A stretch of DNA of 64,000 bases from CAVDRM01 sp963611355 (GCA_963611355.1 CAVDRM010000004.1:1-64000), one strand, 5' to 3'. Numbered from the stretch's first letter, positions 10,967 to 19,974 are shown. Notes: generated by a model not told the origin, from the letters alone. A program made the numbers and translations.

Positions 10967-13594
10967 ATGGAAACGAAAAGAAGGCTGACGATCGGGCTGC
11001 TGGCGCATGTGGACGCGGGAAAGACGACCCTGTCCGAGGGGATGCTGTTTAAGAGCGGCGCACTGCGCAAATTGGGGCGCGTGGATCATCGGGATTCCTT
11101 TTTGGATACTGACGCGCAGGAGCGGGAGCGCGGTATCACCATCTTTTCCAAGCAGGCCGTGCTTTCGTGGCAGGGCGTTTCCGTCACGCTGATGGATACG
11201 CCGGGGCATGCAGACTTTTCCGGCGAAGCGGAGCGCGTTCTGTCTACTTTGGACTGCGCTGTGCTGCTGGTCAGCGGCGCGGACGGCGTGCAGGGGCATA
11301 CGATAACCCTGTGGCGGCTGCTCCGGCGCTATCGTGTGCCGACCTTTATTTTCGTCAATAAAATGGATCAGCCGGGAACGGATAAGGCGGCGCTGCTCAC
11401 GGAGCTGAAGGCGCGCTTCGGCGCGGAGTGCGCGGATGCCGAAGGGGATGAGCTGGCGGAGACCGCCGCGATGGGGCACGAGGAGCTGCTCGACCGATAT
11501 CTGGAGACGGGCACGCTGCCGGACGAGGCCGTTGCGCAGGCCGTTGGAGAAAGGGCGCTGTTTCCGTGCTATTTCGGCTCGGCGCTGCGGCTGGAAGGCA
11601 TTGACGCGCTCCTGTCCGGCCTTGTCCGCTTTACGCCGAGCACCGCGTTCGGCGACGCGTTCGGCGCACGGGTGTTCAAAATCGCACGGGATAGTTTGGG
11701 GACGCGTCTGACCTATGTCAAAATCACCGGCGGCATGCTGCGGGTGCGCGATATGCTTTCGGGCGGCGCGGGCGATGGCGCGTGGGCGGAAAAGGTTGCC
11801 CAGATACGCATCTATTCAGGCGCGAAATTTACCGCCGCGGAGGAGGCAGAGGCCGGAACGGTCTGCGCGCTGACGGGGCTTGATCATACCTATGCGGGCG
11901 AGGGGCTGGGCGCGGAGCGGGAAAGTGTGCAGCCGCTGCTGTCGCCCGTGTTCACCTACCGGCTTTTGCTGAAGCCGGACGAGGATGTGCATGCGGCGCT
12001 CGACCGGCTTCGCCGTCTGGAGGAGGAAGACCCGCAGCTTCAAGTAGCGTTTGAAAACAACGCGATTCATGTGCGGCTGATGGGCGATGTGCAGCTGGAG
12101 ATTCTGAAGCGGCTGCTCAAAGACCGCTTTCAGTTGGAGGCGAGCTTTGACGATGGCGCGATATTGTTTCAGGAGACCATCAAGGACACCGTGGAGGGCG
12201 TCGGCCATTATGAGCCGCTCCGCCATTATGCGGAGGTGCATTTGAAATTAGAGCCGGGTGAGCGTGGGAGCGGCCTGAGCTTTTCAAGCGCCTGCCGAAC
12301 TGATGATTTGGATATGAACTGGCAGCGCCTCATCCTGACGCACCTCATGGAAAAGCAGCACAGGGGCGTTCTGACGGGCGCGCCGCTTACGGACGTGAAG
12401 ATAACCCTGATAGCGGGCAGAGCGCATATCAAGCATACCGAGGGCGGCGATTTCCGTCAGGCGACCTACCGCGCTGTGCGGCAGGGGTTGATGCAGGCCA
12501 GCTCCGTCCTTTTGGAACCGTGGTATGATATGCGTCTGGAGCTTCCGACGGAGTGCATCGGACGGGCGATGGCGGATATGACGCAGATGGGCGGCACGTT
12601 TGAGCCGCCTGAGACGGACGGCGGGGAGGCCGTCCTGCGCTGCGCAGCGCCCGTGCGCAGGGCGCGGAATTATGCCCGCGAGGTAACGGCCTATACCCGC
12701 GCCAGGGGCAGGGTGAGCCTTTCTCTGCGCGGCTATGCGCCGTGCCCTGACCAGGCGGAAATCGTGCGGGAAATCGGCTATGAGCCGGAGCGCGATGTGG
12801 AAAATACTGCGGATTCCGTGTTCTGCTCGCATGGGGCGGGTTATGTCGTGCCGTGGCGCGAGGCTGCGGCGCACGCGCATATTCAGACAGGGCTGACCAG
12901 GGAAAAAAGGGAGAGTCAAACAGCCGCGCCCGTTCGCAGCGCATCCGCATACACCGCATCGGCGGGGCAGGACAGGGAGCTGATGGCGATTTTCGAGCGC
13001 ACCTACGGCCCGGTAAAGCCGCGCTCCTTTATGACGCCGCCACCGCGGGTGCAGCAGCAGGAGCCGGAAAAGCAGGAAATCATCCTTGCGCCAGAGGAGC
13101 CGGAATATCTTCTCGTGGACGGGTACAACATCATTTTCGCATGGGACGATTTAAAGCGGGCAGCACAGCAGGACTTGAACCATGCGCGGGATTTGCTGGC
13201 GGACATATTGTGCAATTATCAGGGCTTTCATCCGTGCCGAATCATTTTGGTCTTTGACGCCTACAAGGTCAAAAACAATGCAGGCAGTGCGGAGCAATAT
13301 AAAAATATCCGCATTGTCTACACCAAGGAGGCGGAGACGGCGGACAGCTATATCGAAAAAGCAGCCTATGCATTGGGCAAACACAACCGCGTGCGCGTGG
13401 CGACATCGGACGGGCTGGAGCAGCTCATTATCTTGGGAAACGGTGCGCTTCGCCTGCCCGCACGGGAGCTGCGGCGGGAAGTCGAGCAGGCGAATGTGCA
13501 GATAGACGCCATCCTGTCCGCCAATAACCGCGCACACAGAGCGCCGCTGATGCAGAGCGCCATGCTGAAAGCAAAAAACAAGATAAAATCTTAA
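10967..13594 (+). CDS. TetM/EF-G-like translational GTPase fused to a Rae1/YacP-like NYN nuclease domain
   Basis: 875 residues; GGAG precedes the ATG by 8 bases. Residues 1 to about 650 match ribosomal-protection GTPases (TetM/TetO, EF-G relatives): G1 AHVDAGKTT (13-21), RGIT (55-58), DTPGH (77-81), NKMD (131-134), then domains II to V. After a linker (about 650-712), residues 713-875 form a complete NYN/YacP domain with LVDGYNIIFAW, LVFDAYKV, an ETADSYIE segment and VATSDGLEQ, which supply the acidic metal-binding residues of this nuclease fold. The B. subtilis member Rae1 is a ribosome-associated endonuclease cutting mRNA in the A site; TetM also works in the A site. The fusion therefore suggests ribosome clearance coupled to mRNA cleavage. 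This is inference, and tetracycline resistance is unproven. Confidence 0.88.
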   Translation: METKRRLTIGLLAHVDAGKTTLSEGMLFKSGALRKLGRVDHRDSFLDTDAQERERGITIFSKQAVLSWQGVSVTLMDTPGHADFSGEAERVLSTLDCAVLLVSGADGVQGHTITLWRLLRRYRVPTFIFVNKMDQPGTDKAALLTELKARFGAECADAEGDELAETAAMGHEELLDRYLETGTLPDEAVAQAVGERALFPCYFGSALRLEGIDALLSGLVRFTPSTAFGDAFGARVFKIARDSLGTRLTYVKITGGMLRVRDMLSGGAGDGAWAEKVAQIRIYSGAKFTAAEEAEAGTVCALTGLDHTYAGEGLGAERESVQPLLSPVFTYRLLLKPDEDVHAALDRLRRLEEEDPQLQVAFENNAIHVRLMGDVQLEILKRLLKDRFQLEASFDDGAILFQETIKDTVEGVGHYEPLRHYAEVHLKLEPGERGSGLSFSSACRTDDLDMNWQRLILTHLMEKQHRGVLTGAPLTDVKITLIAGRAHIKHTEGGDFRQATYRAVRQGLMQASSVLLEPWYDMRLELPTECIGRAMADMTQMGGTFEPPETDGGEAVLRCAAPVRRARNYAREVTAYTRARGRVSLSLRGYAPCPDQAEIVREIGYEPERDVENTADSVFCSHGAGYVVPWREAAAHAHIQTGLTREKRESQTAAPVRSASAYTASAGQDRELMAIFERTYGPVKPRSFMTPPPRVQQQEPEKQEIILAPEEPEYLLVDGYNIIFAWDDLKRAAQQDLNHARDLLADILCNYQGFHPCRIILVFDAYKVKNNAGSAEQYKNIRIVYTKEAETADSYIEKAAYALGKHNRVRVATSDGLEQLIILGNGALRLPARELRREVEQANVQIDAILSANNRAHRAPLMQSAMLKAKNKIKS

Positions 13595-13711
13595 TTCTTA
13601 TTTTGTCTTCCAATGCGCTTTCTATGTTTTTACGCCCATGCGGAAGCAATGTCCGGCATCCGTGCCGGGCAAGCAAAAATATGGAGATATTGCGGTCATG
13701 CCGCCGAACGC

Positions 13712-13987
13712 TCATTCGCCGCGCTCGGCGGCGGTCTGTGCGTCCTCCTCCAGTACCTGATACATCTGCGCGGCGTTTTCCTTGCGTACGACCTCGCTGA
13801 TGTCGGTGATTTTGTAGCGTCCCAGACGGTTTCCGAAGCGGATGGCCAGCTCATCGCCGACTTTGACCTCCGTTCCGGCCTTGGCCGTTCTGCCGCCCAC
13901 GGTCACGCGGCCGCCGTCACAGGCTTCCTTGGCGACGGTGCGACGCTTGATGATGCGAGACACCTTGAGATATTTATCCAGTCTCAT
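13712..13987 (-). CDS. rqcP: S4-domain RNA-binding protein, RqcP (YabO)-like
   Basis: 91 residues, starting at the ATG 13987 with GGAGGG upstream; the frame is open further upstream but without homology. The N-terminal S4 RNA-binding domain is clear (MRLDKYLKVSRIIKRR, then GGRVTVGG and VGDELAIRFG). RqcP/YabO of Firmicutes binds stalled 60S-like 50S subunits with RqcH and supports alanine tailing in ribosome quality control. Location after hup and mazG on the same strand matches the yabN-yabO arrangement of relatives. A terminator hairpin (14022-14053) lies between hup and this gene, so expression may depend on read-through. The acidic C-terminal tail (about 70-91) is typical. Confidence 0.85.
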   Translation of the reverse strand: MRLDKYLKVSRIIKRRTVAKEACDGGRVTVGGRTAKAGTEVKVGDELAIRFGNRLGRYKITDISEVVRKENAAQMYQVLEEDAQTAAERGE

Positions 13988-14021
13988 GCAATGATGCCCT
14001 CCAAAATGCCTGACGGATGAA

Positions 14022-14053
14022 GAAAAAAGCTGCATCGCGTGTGCGAGCAGCTT
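14022..14053 (-). terminator. Terminator/attenuator between hup and rqcP
   Basis: On the minus strand AAAGCTGC-TCGC pairs with GCGA-(T)-GCAGCTTT around an ACAC loop, giving an 8+4 bp stem with a single bulged base, followed directly by TTTT. It lies about 120 bases after the hup stop and 35 bases before the rqcP start, so it should limit but not abolish rqcP transcription. Confidence 0.8.
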
Positions 14054-14175
14054 TGACATTCGATAAGCCCTCTTAAATCGTTCGTAAGGCAGCGCCGAAC
14101 CGATGAAGCGGTGCGCAGGCTTTGGGCCTGTCGCAGATTCACGGAGCACTGCCGACGAACGGCGCGGCGGACAGC

Positions 14176-14448
14176 TCAGTTCAGGCTGTCCTTGAGCGCT
14201 TTGCCGGCCTTGAAAGCGGGCACCTTGGAAGCTTCGATTTTAATCTCTTCGCCGGTGCGCGGGTTGCGGGCGGTGCGGGCGGGACGCTGCTTTGCTTCGA
14301 AGGAGCCGAAGCCGACAATCATCACCTTGTCATCAGCCTTCAGGGTCTCGCCGACGATTTCAACGAAAGCGTTCAGAGCCTTTTCAGCATCCTTTTTGGT
14401 CAGCTCGGTCTTATTAGCGAGCGCCACGATCAATTCAGACTTGTTCAT
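14176..14448 (-). CDS. hup: HU-type nucleoid DNA-binding protein
   Basis: 90 residues, the standard HU length. The ATG at 14448 has AGGAGG 7 bases upstream. The sequence runs MNKSELIVALANKTEL at the N-terminus, GFGSFE in the beta region, and a DNA-intercalating arm with RTARNPRTGEEI, as in HU/HBsu. It forms a homodimer that bends and compacts DNA. It follows mazG by 52 bases in the same direction and precedes rqcP, a common Clostridia neighbourhood. The gene likely gives abundant protein because of its strong ribosome binding site. Confidence 0.96.
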   Translation of the reverse strand: MNKSELIVALANKTELTKKDAEKALNAFVEIVGETLKADDKVMIVGFGSFEAKQRPARTARNPRTGEEIKIEASKVPAFKAGKALKDSLN

Positions 14449-14500
14449 GAAAAAACCTCCTAAATCTGTCTTTTCAACCAACGCCCGTGGCGCAAGCCGT

Positions 14501-15922
14501 TTACGGGCGGTGTTTGCTACTATTCCAGTATACATCCATTTCGGCCGTTGTCAAGTCCTCAAAGGCTTTTCCGTCGCTTTTTATCATATTTTCCATCGCC
14601 CGGAAGCGCCGAATGAACTTTTCGACCGCGCCCATGAGCGCCGTTTCGCTCTCAACGCCGCAAAGACGAGCCGCGTTGACGCAGGAAAAGAAGAGGTCGC
14701 CCAGCTCCTCGGCGGGGTTTCGTCCGTTTTTCAGCTCCTCCGCTACCTCATCGGCCTCCTCATACACCTTTTTAAGCGCCTGCATCGGGCCGTCAAAGTC
14801 AAAGCGCACCTGCGCCGCCTTTTTCTGCACCTTTTCGGCACGCATCAGCGGCGGCAGCGCGGGCGATACATCCATCAGCGAAGCCGTCTGCGTGGCAAGG
14901 CCGCGCTCTTTGCGCTTGATTGCTTCCCAGTTGTCGGATACTTCCTCGGCGCTGTCCGCACGGACATCGGAAAAAATGTGCGGATGCCGCCGAATCATTT
15001 TTTTGCAGATGGCTGTGGTGACGTCGCTCAGCTCAAACGTGCCGTACTGCGCCCCGATATTCGCCTGAAAGACCACCTGAAGCAGCACGTCGCCCAATTC
15101 GTCCGCGATGTGCATGGTATCGCCGTCGTCAATGGCCGCTGCCGTTTCGTAGGCTTCTTCAATGAGATAAGGCCGCAGGGACTCGTGCGTCTGCTCCTTA
15201 TCCCACGGGCAGCCGTTCTCGCCGCGCAGGATTTGAAGAATGACCACCAAATCGGCAAATGAATAGCGCTCCTTTTCGCAGAGCGTGCGCGGGATGAGTA
15301 GTGCCGCCGCCGTATGGTCGTATTTTTTCTGCCTGTCCAAGTCGCTCAACGGAATCGTTTCCGCCCGGCGGGATTTTCCTTCCTTTTCGGGGAGAAAAAA
15401 CAAAACAGGCTGCGTCTCCCCGAAGACAGGCAGGAGTTTTAGCTTGAGAACGCCCGCCAAGAGCCTTGAATCCAGCTCCGTGATAAGCAGCACGTGGCTG
15501 CCGTCCGTTTCCGTGAACGACATGGCGGGGCAGACGGCCGCACCGTCCGTTTTTTTCGCCGCGCACAGCAGGGGTGCTGCCTGCGAAACGCCCGGCAGCA
15601 GCGTGACGTCGGCCTTTTTTGAAAGCGCACGCACGGTCTCGTCAGCGGAGGCGTCGAACACGGCATAGACGACGTCCTTTTTCTTCGCTCTGTCCAGTAC
15701 GAAGGAAACGGCGCGGTCAATCAGCTCGTCAAAGTCCTCGCATTCCTCGTGCAGAAAATCCAAGCTGTCAAAGGCAATGTCCGCTTCGCGCAAGTATGCA
15801 GCGGCATCGCATCTGTCCGTGCGCAGAAGGAGGACGGGCGCTTTTTGCATCACATCCAGCGCACCGAGCGTCAAATACGCCCGGTTGCCCGGCCCTAGGG
15901 AGCAAACGGTGATTTTTTTCAT
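14501..15922 (-). CDS. mazG: MazG-type NTP pyrophosphohydrolase with degenerate N-terminal methylase-like domain (YabN-like)
   Basis: 473 residues. The C-terminal part (about 222-473) is a complete MazG enzyme: GCPWD (237-241), the metal-binding EEAYE (255-259) and ELGD (275-278), and a second copy near 390-420 (EEADEVAEEL, ELGDLFF). MazG converts NTPs to NMP and pyrophosphate, cleaning aberrant nucleotides. The N-terminal 215 residues resemble the tetrapyrrole-methylase-like domain of YabN (start ITVCSLGPGNRAYLTLGAL). The usual GHP-containing SAM-site motif is absent, reading VFDASADET instead, so methyltransferase activity is doubtful. The ATG overlaps the mnmG stop by 4 bases, implying translational coupling. 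Confidence 0.92.
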   Translation of the reverse strand: MKKITVCSLGPGNRAYLTLGALDVMQKAPVLLLRTDRCDAAAYLREADIAFDSLDFLHEECEDFDELIDRAVSFVLDRAKKKDVVYAVFDASADETVRALSKKADVTLLPGVSQAAPLLCAAKKTDGAAVCPAMSFTETDGSHVLLITELDSRLLAGVLKLKLLPVFGETQPVLFFLPEKEGKSRRAETIPLSDLDRQKKYDHTAAALLIPRTLCEKERYSFADLVVILQILRGENGCPWDKEQTHESLRPYLIEEAYETAAAIDDGDTMHIADELGDVLLQVVFQANIGAQYGTFELSDVTTAICKKMIRRHPHIFSDVRADSAEEVSDNWEAIKRKERGLATQTASLMDVSPALPPLMRAEKVQKKAAQVRFDFDGPMQALKKVYEEADEVAEELKNGRNPAEELGDLFFSCVNAARLCGVESETALMGAVEKFIRRFRAMENMIKSDGKAFEDLTTAEMDVYWNSSKHRP

Positions 15923-17700
15923 TCGGCGCTCCTCTCCCTTCTCTCCAGCCAGACCATCAGCACGGCGATGTCCGCCGGCGATACGCCGGGGATGCGCGAG
16001 GCCTGCGCCAGGGACTGCGGACGCTGCTTTTGCAGCTTCTGCCGCGCCTCGATGCGAAGGCCGGAAATGTCCATGTACGGCGCGTCCTGCGGCAGTCTCC
16101 GCTCCTCCATCGCGTGCGCCTGACGAATCTGCGACAGCTCCTTGTTTAAGTACCCTTCATATTTCACCTGAATTTCCGCCTGCTCGACGGCGCCGGAGGT
16201 ATAGGCGCCCCAGTCCTGCGGAACAATCAGGTGGTTTTCGGGGCGGCGCAGGGAGGCAGTCAGGTGATGCTCGCCGATTTTTCGGATAAGCTCCTCCGTT
16301 TCGCGCTTTTTTTGCTCCATCCGACGAAGCCGTTCATCGCTCGCCAGACCGATTTTGTGCGCTCGCTCGGTGAGGCGAAGGTCGGCATTGTCCTGCCGAA
16401 GATAGAGCCGATGCTCGGCGCGGCTGGTCATCATGCGGTACGGCTCGTCCGTCCCCTTGGTGGTCAAATCGTCCGCCATCACGCCGATGTACGCCTGGTC
16501 GCGGGTCAGAATGAGCGGCTCCTCGCCCTTTACATACAGCGCCGCGTTCGCGCCCGCCAAAATGCCCTGCGCGGCGGCCTCCTCATAGCCGGATGTGCCG
16601 TTTATCTGCCCTGCTGTGTACAGCCCATGCACATTCAGCGCGCCAAGGGTGGGGGAGAGGGCGGTCGGATCGATGCAGTCATATTCGATGGCATACGCCA
16701 GCCGCACCAGCACGGCGCGTTCAAGACCGCGGATGCTCCTGTACAGTTCAACCTGCACATCCCTGGGCAACCCCGTGGACAGCCCCTGCGCATACCATTC
16801 GGGATAGTTTTCGCCCTCCGGCTCCATAAAAAGCTGGTGGCGCGTTTTATCGGCAAAGCGCGTGACCTTGTCCTCGATGGACGGGCAGTAGCGGGCGCCG
16901 ACACTGTGAATAAGCCCCGAATACATGGGGGCTTTGTGCAGGTTTTTGCGGATGATGTCGTGCGTCTTTTCGTTCGTCCAGGTCAGGTAGCAGCAGGCGG
17001 TGTTTCGGAGCTTCCTGTCCGTCAGAAAGGAAAAGGGGGTAACGGGGTCGTCCCCGTCCTGCCGCTCCATTAAATCAAAATCAATGCTTCTGCCGTCCAC
17101 GCGGGCGGGTGTGCCCGTCTTAAAGCGGCGCAGGGTAAAGCCGAGCGCCTGAAGGCTTTGGCTCAAAAGATTGGCGGGAAGCAGACCCTGCGGCCCCGCC
17201 TCCCAAACGGACGAGCCGATGATGATATGGCTTTTCAGATAAACGCCCGTGCAGACGACGACGGCGGAGCAGCCGATGACATCGTCGAAGGCGGTTTTCA
17301 CGCCGGTCACGTGCGCATTGTGCGTCTGGATTTCGGCGGCCTCCGCCTGCAGGACAGTCAGCCTGTCCTGCGCAAACAAAGCGCGCATCATGCGCAGATG
17401 ATAGGCGCGCTTGTCCTCCTGCGCCCGCAGGGAATGGACGGCAGGGCCTTTGCCCGTGTTCAGCATTCGCCCCTGAATCAGCGTATCGTCCGCGGCAACG
17501 CCCATTTCGCCGCCCAAGGCATCCACCTCGCGCACCAAATGTCCCTTGCCTGTGCCGCCGATGGATGGATTGCACGGCATCAGCGCGATGGATTCAAGGT
17601 TCAGCGTCAGCAGGACGGTGTCCAAGCCCATCCGCGCCGCGGCCAAAGCCGCCTCGCAGCCGGCATGACCCGCCCCGATGACGACAACCTGCGTCTGCAT
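15919..17700 (-). CDS. mnmG: tRNA uridine-5-carboxymethylaminomethyl modification enzyme MnmG (GidA)
   Basis: 593 residues from the ATG at 17700, which places the FAD-binding VVVIGAGHAGCEAAL motif at residues 5-19 as in relatives; a GTG at 17712 overlapping the uvrC stop is an alternative start. MnmG with MnmE installs (carboxymethyl)aminomethyl groups on U34 of certain tRNAs, using FAD. Further family motifs are NPSIGG (near 46), LRRFKTGTPARVDGRSIDF, the NGTSGYEEAAAQG segment, and the C-terminal DISGLRIEARQKL. It sits in the DUF1292-uvrC-mnmG-mazG-hup operon with 4-base or smaller gaps. Slightly shorter than the usual 620-630 residues, with no motif missing. Confidence 0.96.
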   Translation of the reverse strand: MQTQVVVIGAGHAGCEAALAAARMGLDTVLLTLNLESIALMPCNPSIGGTGKGHLVREVDALGGEMGVAADDTLIQGRMLNTGKGPAVHSLRAQEDKRAYHLRMMRALFAQDRLTVLQAEAAEIQTHNAHVTGVKTAFDDVIGCSAVVVCTGVYLKSHIIIGSSVWEAGPQGLLPANLLSQSLQALGFTLRRFKTGTPARVDGRSIDFDLMERQDGDDPVTPFSFLTDRKLRNTACCYLTWTNEKTHDIIRKNLHKAPMYSGLIHSVGARYCPSIEDKVTRFADKTRHQLFMEPEGENYPEWYAQGLSTGLPRDVQVELYRSIRGLERAVLVRLAYAIEYDCIDPTALSPTLGALNVHGLYTAGQINGTSGYEEAAAQGILAGANAALYVKGEEPLILTRDQAYIGVMADDLTTKGTDEPYRMMTSRAEHRLYLRQDNADLRLTERAHKIGLASDERLRRMEQKKRETEELIRKIGEHHLTASLRRPENHLIVPQDWGAYTSGAVEQAEIQVKYEGYLNKELSQIRQAHAMEERRLPQDAPYMDISGLRIEARQKLQKQRPQSLAQASRIPGVSPADIAVLMVWLERRERSAE

Positions 17701-17708
17701 ATTGAAAA

Positions 17709-19556
17709 TCACTTCTCTCCATGTTCGGTCTTACCGTTTTCATTCGGATGCGCCCATGCGTAGACGTTTTCCGCCGCCGATGCGGTCATGCCGGAAACGG
17801 CGCGGAGCGCCTCTACATCGGCCTCCTTAATGGCCTTGACGGATTTAAATGCCTGTAAAAGAGCACGCCGTCTTGCCGCGCCGATGCCCGGAATATCGTC
17901 CAGCTGGCTATGGACGGTCGCCTTGCCGCGCAGCCCCGTATGGTGCGTGACGGCAAAGCGATGCGCCTCGTCGCGGATGCGCTGAATCAAATGGAGCGCG
18001 GGGCTTTTTCTGTCCAGCAGGATGGAATCCTCCTGATTGGGCAGGAATATTTCCTCCAGCCGCTTGGCCAAGCCGAACATGGGCACGTCCGCGCCTGCCG
18101 TCAGCATTGCCTCCCGCGCAAAGCGGAGCTGTTCAGGGCCGCCGTCAATCAGCACCAGATCCGGCATGACCCATTTTTCATTCGGGTCATCGCTCATGGC
18201 GCGGCGGAAGCGCCGCCCCAGCACCTCGTTCATGGAGGCAAAGTCATTCGCGCCCTCTACGGTTTTGATGCGGTAATGGCGGTATTCCCGCTTGGCCGGC
18301 TCTCCGTCGATAAACACCACCATGGAGGCGACAGAAAGAACGCCCTGCGTGTTGGAAATATCATAGCCCTCAATGCGGCGCGGGGTTTTGTTCATGCCGA
18401 CAACGCGCCCCAGCTCCTCGCACGCGCCGACGGTGCGCTCGTATTGAATCTGCTCGTTCTGGCTGCGCTTTTGCAGCGCGTCCCGCGCATTCTTTTCGCA
18501 CAGCAGCACCAGCGCCCGTTTGTCTCCGCGCATGGGAGCAAGCAAATCACAGGCGCCCTGCCGCTTTTCGCGCAGATATTCGCAAAGCTCCGCAGAATCA
18601 CTCGGCAGTGCGGCGCAGAGCACCTCGCGGGCGGGTCTTCGCTCATCATAATACTGCAGCAGAAATTCGCCCAGCACCTCGGCGGGCTCGTCCGTCCCCG
18701 CGCCCTTCAGGGGATAGTTTTCCGCGCCGACCATCTTGCCCCGGCGCACAAACAGCACCTGCGCCATCGCGTCCAGGCCGTCCTGACAAAGGGCGATGAC
18801 GTCGCGCTCCGCGCCGTTTGTCTCGTTCACCTGCTGGCGCTGCATCAGCCCCTCCACATCCGTGATGCGGTCGCGCAGGAGAGCCGCCTTTTCAAACTCC
18901 AGCGCGGCGGAAGCATCCGCCATCTGCCGCCTCAGGTCATTCAGCACGGCTTGGTAGCGCCCGGACAGGAAGGAGATGACCTGCTCTATCTGCGCGGCGT
19001 ATTCCGCCTGCGTACACCAGCCCGCGCACGGCGCAAGACAGCGGCCTATCTCGTAATTCATGCACGGGCGGGCGGGACGCTTGAGCGGCAGCGCATGGGA
19101 GCAGGTGCGAAGCGGAAAGGTTTTTTTGAGCAGCTCCAGCACGTCCCTGACGGCGCTTGCGCCGATATAGGGGCCGAAGTATTTCGCCCCGTCCTTCTGC
19201 GCCCGCCGCGCCAAGGTGACGCGGGGAAAGGGGTCGTTCAGGTCGATGCGGATGTAGGGGTATGCCTTGTCGTCCTTGAGCAGAATATTATAAAAGGGGC
19301 GGTGCAGCTTGATGAGATTGCACTCAAGCAGCAGCGCCTCCAGGTTTGTCCGCGCCAGCACAATATCAAAATCATCCACGCGGCTGACCATCGCCTCGAC
19401 CTTGGGCGTATGCTCCGTTTTCTGAAAGTAGCTGCGCACACGGTTTTTGAGGTTGACGGCCTTGCCGACATAGATAATCTTCCCCTGCTCCTTCATCAGA
19501 TAGCAGCCGGGGCAGTCCGGCAGATTTTTGATTTTCAGCGCCAGCGTATCGTTCAT
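17709..19556 (-). CDS. uvrC: Excinuclease ABC subunit C (UvrC)
   Basis: 615 residues, full length. UvrC makes the 3' and 5' incisions in nucleotide excision repair after UvrAB damage recognition. The N-terminal GIY-YIG nuclease is visible (CPGCYLMKEQG...IIYVGKAVNLKNRVRSYF, residues 15-45). A UVR motif follows (AALEFEKAALLRDRI, about 218-232). The middle-to-C-terminal RNase H-like nuclease contains EGYDISNTQG and LVLIDGGPEQL. Paired helix-hairpin-helix motifs lie at the C-terminus (DDIPGIGAARRRALL, VSGMTASAAENVY). The ATG is 3 bases after the DUF1292 gene stop. Expression is from the promoter at 19894-19922; no LexA-type box is evident there. Confidence 0.97.
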   Translation of the reverse strand: MNDTLALKIKNLPDCPGCYLMKEQGKIIYVGKAVNLKNRVRSYFQKTEHTPKVEAMVSRVDDFDIVLARTNLEALLLECNLIKLHRPFYNILLKDDKAYPYIRIDLNDPFPRVTLARRAQKDGAKYFGPYIGASAVRDVLELLKKTFPLRTCSHALPLKRPARPCMNYEIGRCLAPCAGWCTQAEYAAQIEQVISFLSGRYQAVLNDLRRQMADASAALEFEKAALLRDRITDVEGLMQRQQVNETNGAERDVIALCQDGLDAMAQVLFVRRGKMVGAENYPLKGAGTDEPAEVLGEFLLQYYDERRPAREVLCAALPSDSAELCEYLREKRQGACDLLAPMRGDKRALVLLCEKNARDALQKRSQNEQIQYERTVGACEELGRVVGMNKTPRRIEGYDISNTQGVLSVASMVVFIDGEPAKREYRHYRIKTVEGANDFASMNEVLGRRFRRAMSDDPNEKWVMPDLVLIDGGPEQLRFAREAMLTAGADVPMFGLAKRLEEIFLPNQEDSILLDRKSPALHLIQRIRDEAHRFAVTHHTGLRGKATVHSQLDDIPGIGAARRRALLQAFKSVKAIKEADVEALRAVSGMTASAAENVYAWAHPNENGKTEHGEK

Positions 19557-19559
19557 GCA

Positions 19560-19856
19560 TCAGTCATCGTCCAAGTCGTCAAATTCTTCGTCCAGCACGG
19601 TCTGTACGGCGTTTTGCAGCTTCTCATACAGCGCGTCGTCATCGATGGGCTCGAATTCTTCCATGTCCGCTTCGCCTTCGACCTCGCGCACACGCATGAT
19701 GTATCGGGACGCTTCCTCGCCCATATCGCCCGTCAGGTCGTCGGTCAGGAGGACAAACTCCTCGCCGTTATAGTAAAAATAGCGGTCAACAAGAAGGCGA
19801 AGGGTCTCTCCGTTTTCGTTTTCCAGCTCCACAATGTCCAATTCCTCGTTGTCCAT
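19560..19856 (-). CDS. DUF1292 family protein (YrzB-like)
   Basis: 98 residues, highly acidic (many D and E, ending in EEFDDLDDD). The pattern of DUF1292 is present: a start ELDIVELENENGE, YFYYNGEEFVLLTDD, and a hydrophobic YIMRVREVEGE strand followed by an acidic tail. The function of this Firmicutes family is unknown; in many genomes it lies near yrrK/alaS or housekeeping genes. Here it leads the uvrC-mnmG-mazG-hup-rqcP operon. AAGGAGG lies 9 bases before the ATG. Confidence 0.9.
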   Translation of the reverse strand: MDNEELDIVELENENGETLRLLVDRYFYYNGEEFVLLTDDLTGDMGEEASRYIMRVREVEGEADMEEFEPIDDDALYEKLQNAVQTVLDEEFDDLDDD

Positions 19857-19893
19857 TTGCTTTCAACCTCCTTTACGGCTTGCTGTGTCCTTT

Positions 19894-19922
19894 ATTATAG
19901 CCCAAAGTCTTCTGTTTTGCAA
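19894..19922 (-). promoter_or_regulatory. Promoter of the DUF1292-uvrC-mnmG-mazG-hup operon
   Basis: On the minus strand, -35 TTGCAA (19917-19922) and a perfect -10 TATAAT (19894-19899) with 17-base spacing, about 37 bases before the DUF1292 start codon. Confidence 0.87.
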
Positions 19923-19945
19923 ATATGTCATTAGGCGGTCAGCGC

Positions 19946-19974
19946 TTGCGGAAAAAAGGATAATTTCGTATAAT
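19946..19974 (+). promoter_or_regulatory. Promoter of the two-component system
   Basis: -35 TTGCGG (19946-19951) and a perfect -10 TATAAT (19969-19974), 17 bases apart, diverging from the DUF1292 operon promoter with only 23 bases between the two -35 boxes. In the leader, ACCCGCC and GGCGGGT form a 7-bp hairpin ending directly before GAGGAGG, so it could influence translation of the response regulator. Confidence 0.85.

Noticed and set aside
10967..12900. Acquired tetracycline-resistance gene tet(M)/tet(W)
   Set aside because: Although the GTPase is related, there is no tet leader or transposon context, and the C-terminal NYN fusion and base composition match a chromosomal housekeeping-type gene.
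17910..19934. A long plus-strand frame opposite uvrC and the DUF1292 gene
   Set aside because: The same antisense artefact; the minus-strand genes have full family motifs, and the frame runs across two of them.
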